In this document: positions 63,122-64,000 of the stretch, one piece after another
How the letters are laid out: each line of letters opens with the position of its first letter
How positions within the stretch are numbered: the first letter of the stretch is position 1
From: JAUSIF01 sp040901465
Lineage (GTDB): Bacteria; Pseudomonadota; Alphaproteobacteria; Rhizobiales; Xanthobacteraceae
Assembly: GCA_040901465.1 (NCBI GenBank)
Contig: JBBDYN010000051.1
Span: 1 to 64,000 of the forward strand
Length of the DNA: 64,000 nucleotides
Direction: 5' to 3'
Position numbers and translations under genes: made by a program
Notes under the pieces: generated by a model
Databases searched by the model: none
Told to the model about the DNA's origin: nothing
The model's input: only the letters and a program-made list of their open reading frames with translations

Positions 63122-64000
63122 ATGGCTGAGGCGAGCCGAAGCGCGAACGATTCCATGCCCGCCAAATTAACCATGAGCGCGAGCGACTGGCTGCTCCTGG
63201 TACTGCTCTCCATGCTTTGGGGCGGGGCGTTCTTTTCCGCCGAAATTGCATTGCGTGAAATCCCGCCGCTCACGCTCGCCCTCGCGCGGGTGGGAATCGC
63301 CGCGGCGATCCTCGTCGTCTATGTGCGTGCGCTCGGGCTCCGGCTGCCGCCGTTTGGCGCGCTTTGGGGACCGCTCGCGCTGATGGCGATCCTCAACAAC
63401 GTTGCTCCCTTTACACTGATCTTCTGGAGCCAAACACACATTACGGGCGGCCTGGCTTCGATCCTCAACGCGACGACGCCGCTCTTCACGATCATCGTCG
63501 CGCATTTCGCGACGAGCGACGATCGCATTACGTCGGCGCGGCTCGTCGGACTGTTCGCGGGATTTGCCGGCGTCCTGACTGTGATCGGCGTCGACGCGCT
63601 GCGCGAGCTCGGTGTGCACGTGGCGGCGCAATTCGCGAGCCTGCTCGCCGCGCTCTGCTATGCGGGGGCAGGCGTATACGGTCGCCGGTTGCGCGGGCAT
63701 CCGCCGGCCGTGCTCAGCGCGGGCATGCTGTTGATCTCGACACTGATCATGCTGCCGCTCGCCGCTTACGTGGACCGACCGTGGATGCTGCCGATGCCGT
63801 CCGGGGCAGCGATGGCGGCGACGTTCGCGCTCGCCGCGGGATCGACCGCCGCCGCCTATCTCATCTATTTCCGGATATTGGCTCGGGCGGGCGCGACCAA
63901 TATCTTGCTCGTCACGTTCCTCATTCCAGTGAGCGCTATCCTGCTCGGCGTCGTCTTTCTCGGCGAGACGCTGGAGCCGCGGCACCTCCTCGGCATGGGT
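63122..64000 (+). CDS. EamA/DMT-family transporter, N-terminal part (runs off window)
   Basis: The frame is open from 63122 to the end of the window (293 codons). It encodes about nine hydrophobic helices, starting WLLLVLLSMLWGGAFFSAEI, with PPLTLALARVGIAAAIL and GGLASILNATTPLFTIIVAH, the two EamA repeats typical of drug/metabolite transporters. Starts at 63155 or 63173 are equally plausible. The substrate is unknown; the missing end is short given the usual length of about 300. Confidence 0.88.
   Translation, partial: MAEASRSANDSMPAKLTMSASDWLLLVLLSMLWGGAFFSAEIALREIPPLTLALARVGIAAAILVVYVRALGLRLPPFGALWGPLALMAILNNVAPFTLIFWSQTHITGGLASILNATTPLFTIIVAHFATSDDRITSARLVGLFAGFAGVLTVIGVDALRELGVHVAAQFASLLAALCYAGAGVYGRRLRGHPPAVLSAGMLLISTLIMLPLAAYVDRPWMLPMPSGAAMAATFALAAGSTAAAYLIYFRILARAGATNILLVTFLIPVSAILLGVVFLGETLEPRHLLGMG

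Noticed and set aside
63167..63985. Minus-strand open frame rich in Arg, Glu and Asp.
   Set aside because: It is an antisense shadow of the truncated EamA transporter, whose plus-strand frame encodes clear membrane helices.
1..64000. CRISPR arrays, insertion sequences or prophage.
   Set aside because: No regularly spaced repeat-spacer array, transposase, integrase or phage structural protein was seen; the only tandem repeats are coding.

Overview
The window is chromosomal, GC-rich DNA from an alphaproteobacterium, most likely of the order Hyphomicrobiales (Rhizobiales) near the Bradyrhizobium/Xanthobacteraceae group. Evidence: the gene order rplU-rpmA-GNAT-obgE...proB-proA; PhaR with PhaA/PhaB; a CpdR-type receiver next to a TIGR02302/DUF4175 protein; the ftsE-ftsX-ydcF-plsC block; an alphaproteobacterial LexA box (GTTC-N7-GTTC); several COG2159 amidohydrolases; and dispersed palindromic intergenic elements. 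The genus cannot be fixed from sequence reading alone. One 100-N assembly gap lies at 24580-24679.

Layout. 1-8.8 kb (minus strand): proline synthesis (proA partial, proB), an AsnB-like amidotransferase of the N-acetylglutaminylglutamine type, a low-GC two-gene island (YaaC-like protein plus a deoxyribosyltransferase/TIR-like membrane protein), obgE, a GNAT acetyltransferase, rpmA and rplU. The island and asnB split the usual obgE-proB-proA run. 9-14.2 kb: four metal-dependent amidohydrolases, a Rieske ferredoxin and tRNA-Ser(CGA). 14.4-20.4 kb: a monovalent cation antiporter with a cyclic-nucleotide-binding domain, divergent from a CHASE2 adenylate cyclase, then a DUF3307 protein and a TPR/outer-membrane barrel. 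20.8-31.5 kb: a bifunctional beta-oxidation enzyme, two exported proteins of unknown function (one with a propeller-like head, a His-rich 12-residue repeat and a 63-bp tandem repeat interrupted by the gap), a fifth amidohydrolase, a ThDP enzyme and glucokinase.

31.6-43.4 kb: macro-domain protein, patatin, 3-hydroxybutyrate dehydrogenase, a Fur/Zur regulator, ispG, ispA, mtgA, rpmF, a frameshifted PAS-GGDEF-EAL gene, and the polyhydroxybutyrate genes phaR, phaA and phaB. 43.4-51.4 kb: cupin, gloB, methyltransferase, metW-metX, chorismate mutase-hisC-prephenate dehydrogenase, a ChaC-like cyclotransferase, and a small gene under a LexA box. 51.5-64 kb: plsC, ydcF, ftsX, ftsE, a zinc-ribbon protein, a CpdR-like receiver, the TIGR02302 protein, lysA, a small lipoprotein, argH, tlpA, two small motility-type genes and a truncated EamA transporter.

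Functionally this is mainly core metabolism (Pro, Met, His/Tyr/Phe, Lys, Arg, isoprenoid, PHB storage) with division genes. The accessory parts are the low-GC island, the amidohydrolase cluster and the repeat-bearing exported pair. No insertion sequence, phage, CRISPR array or rRNA was seen.
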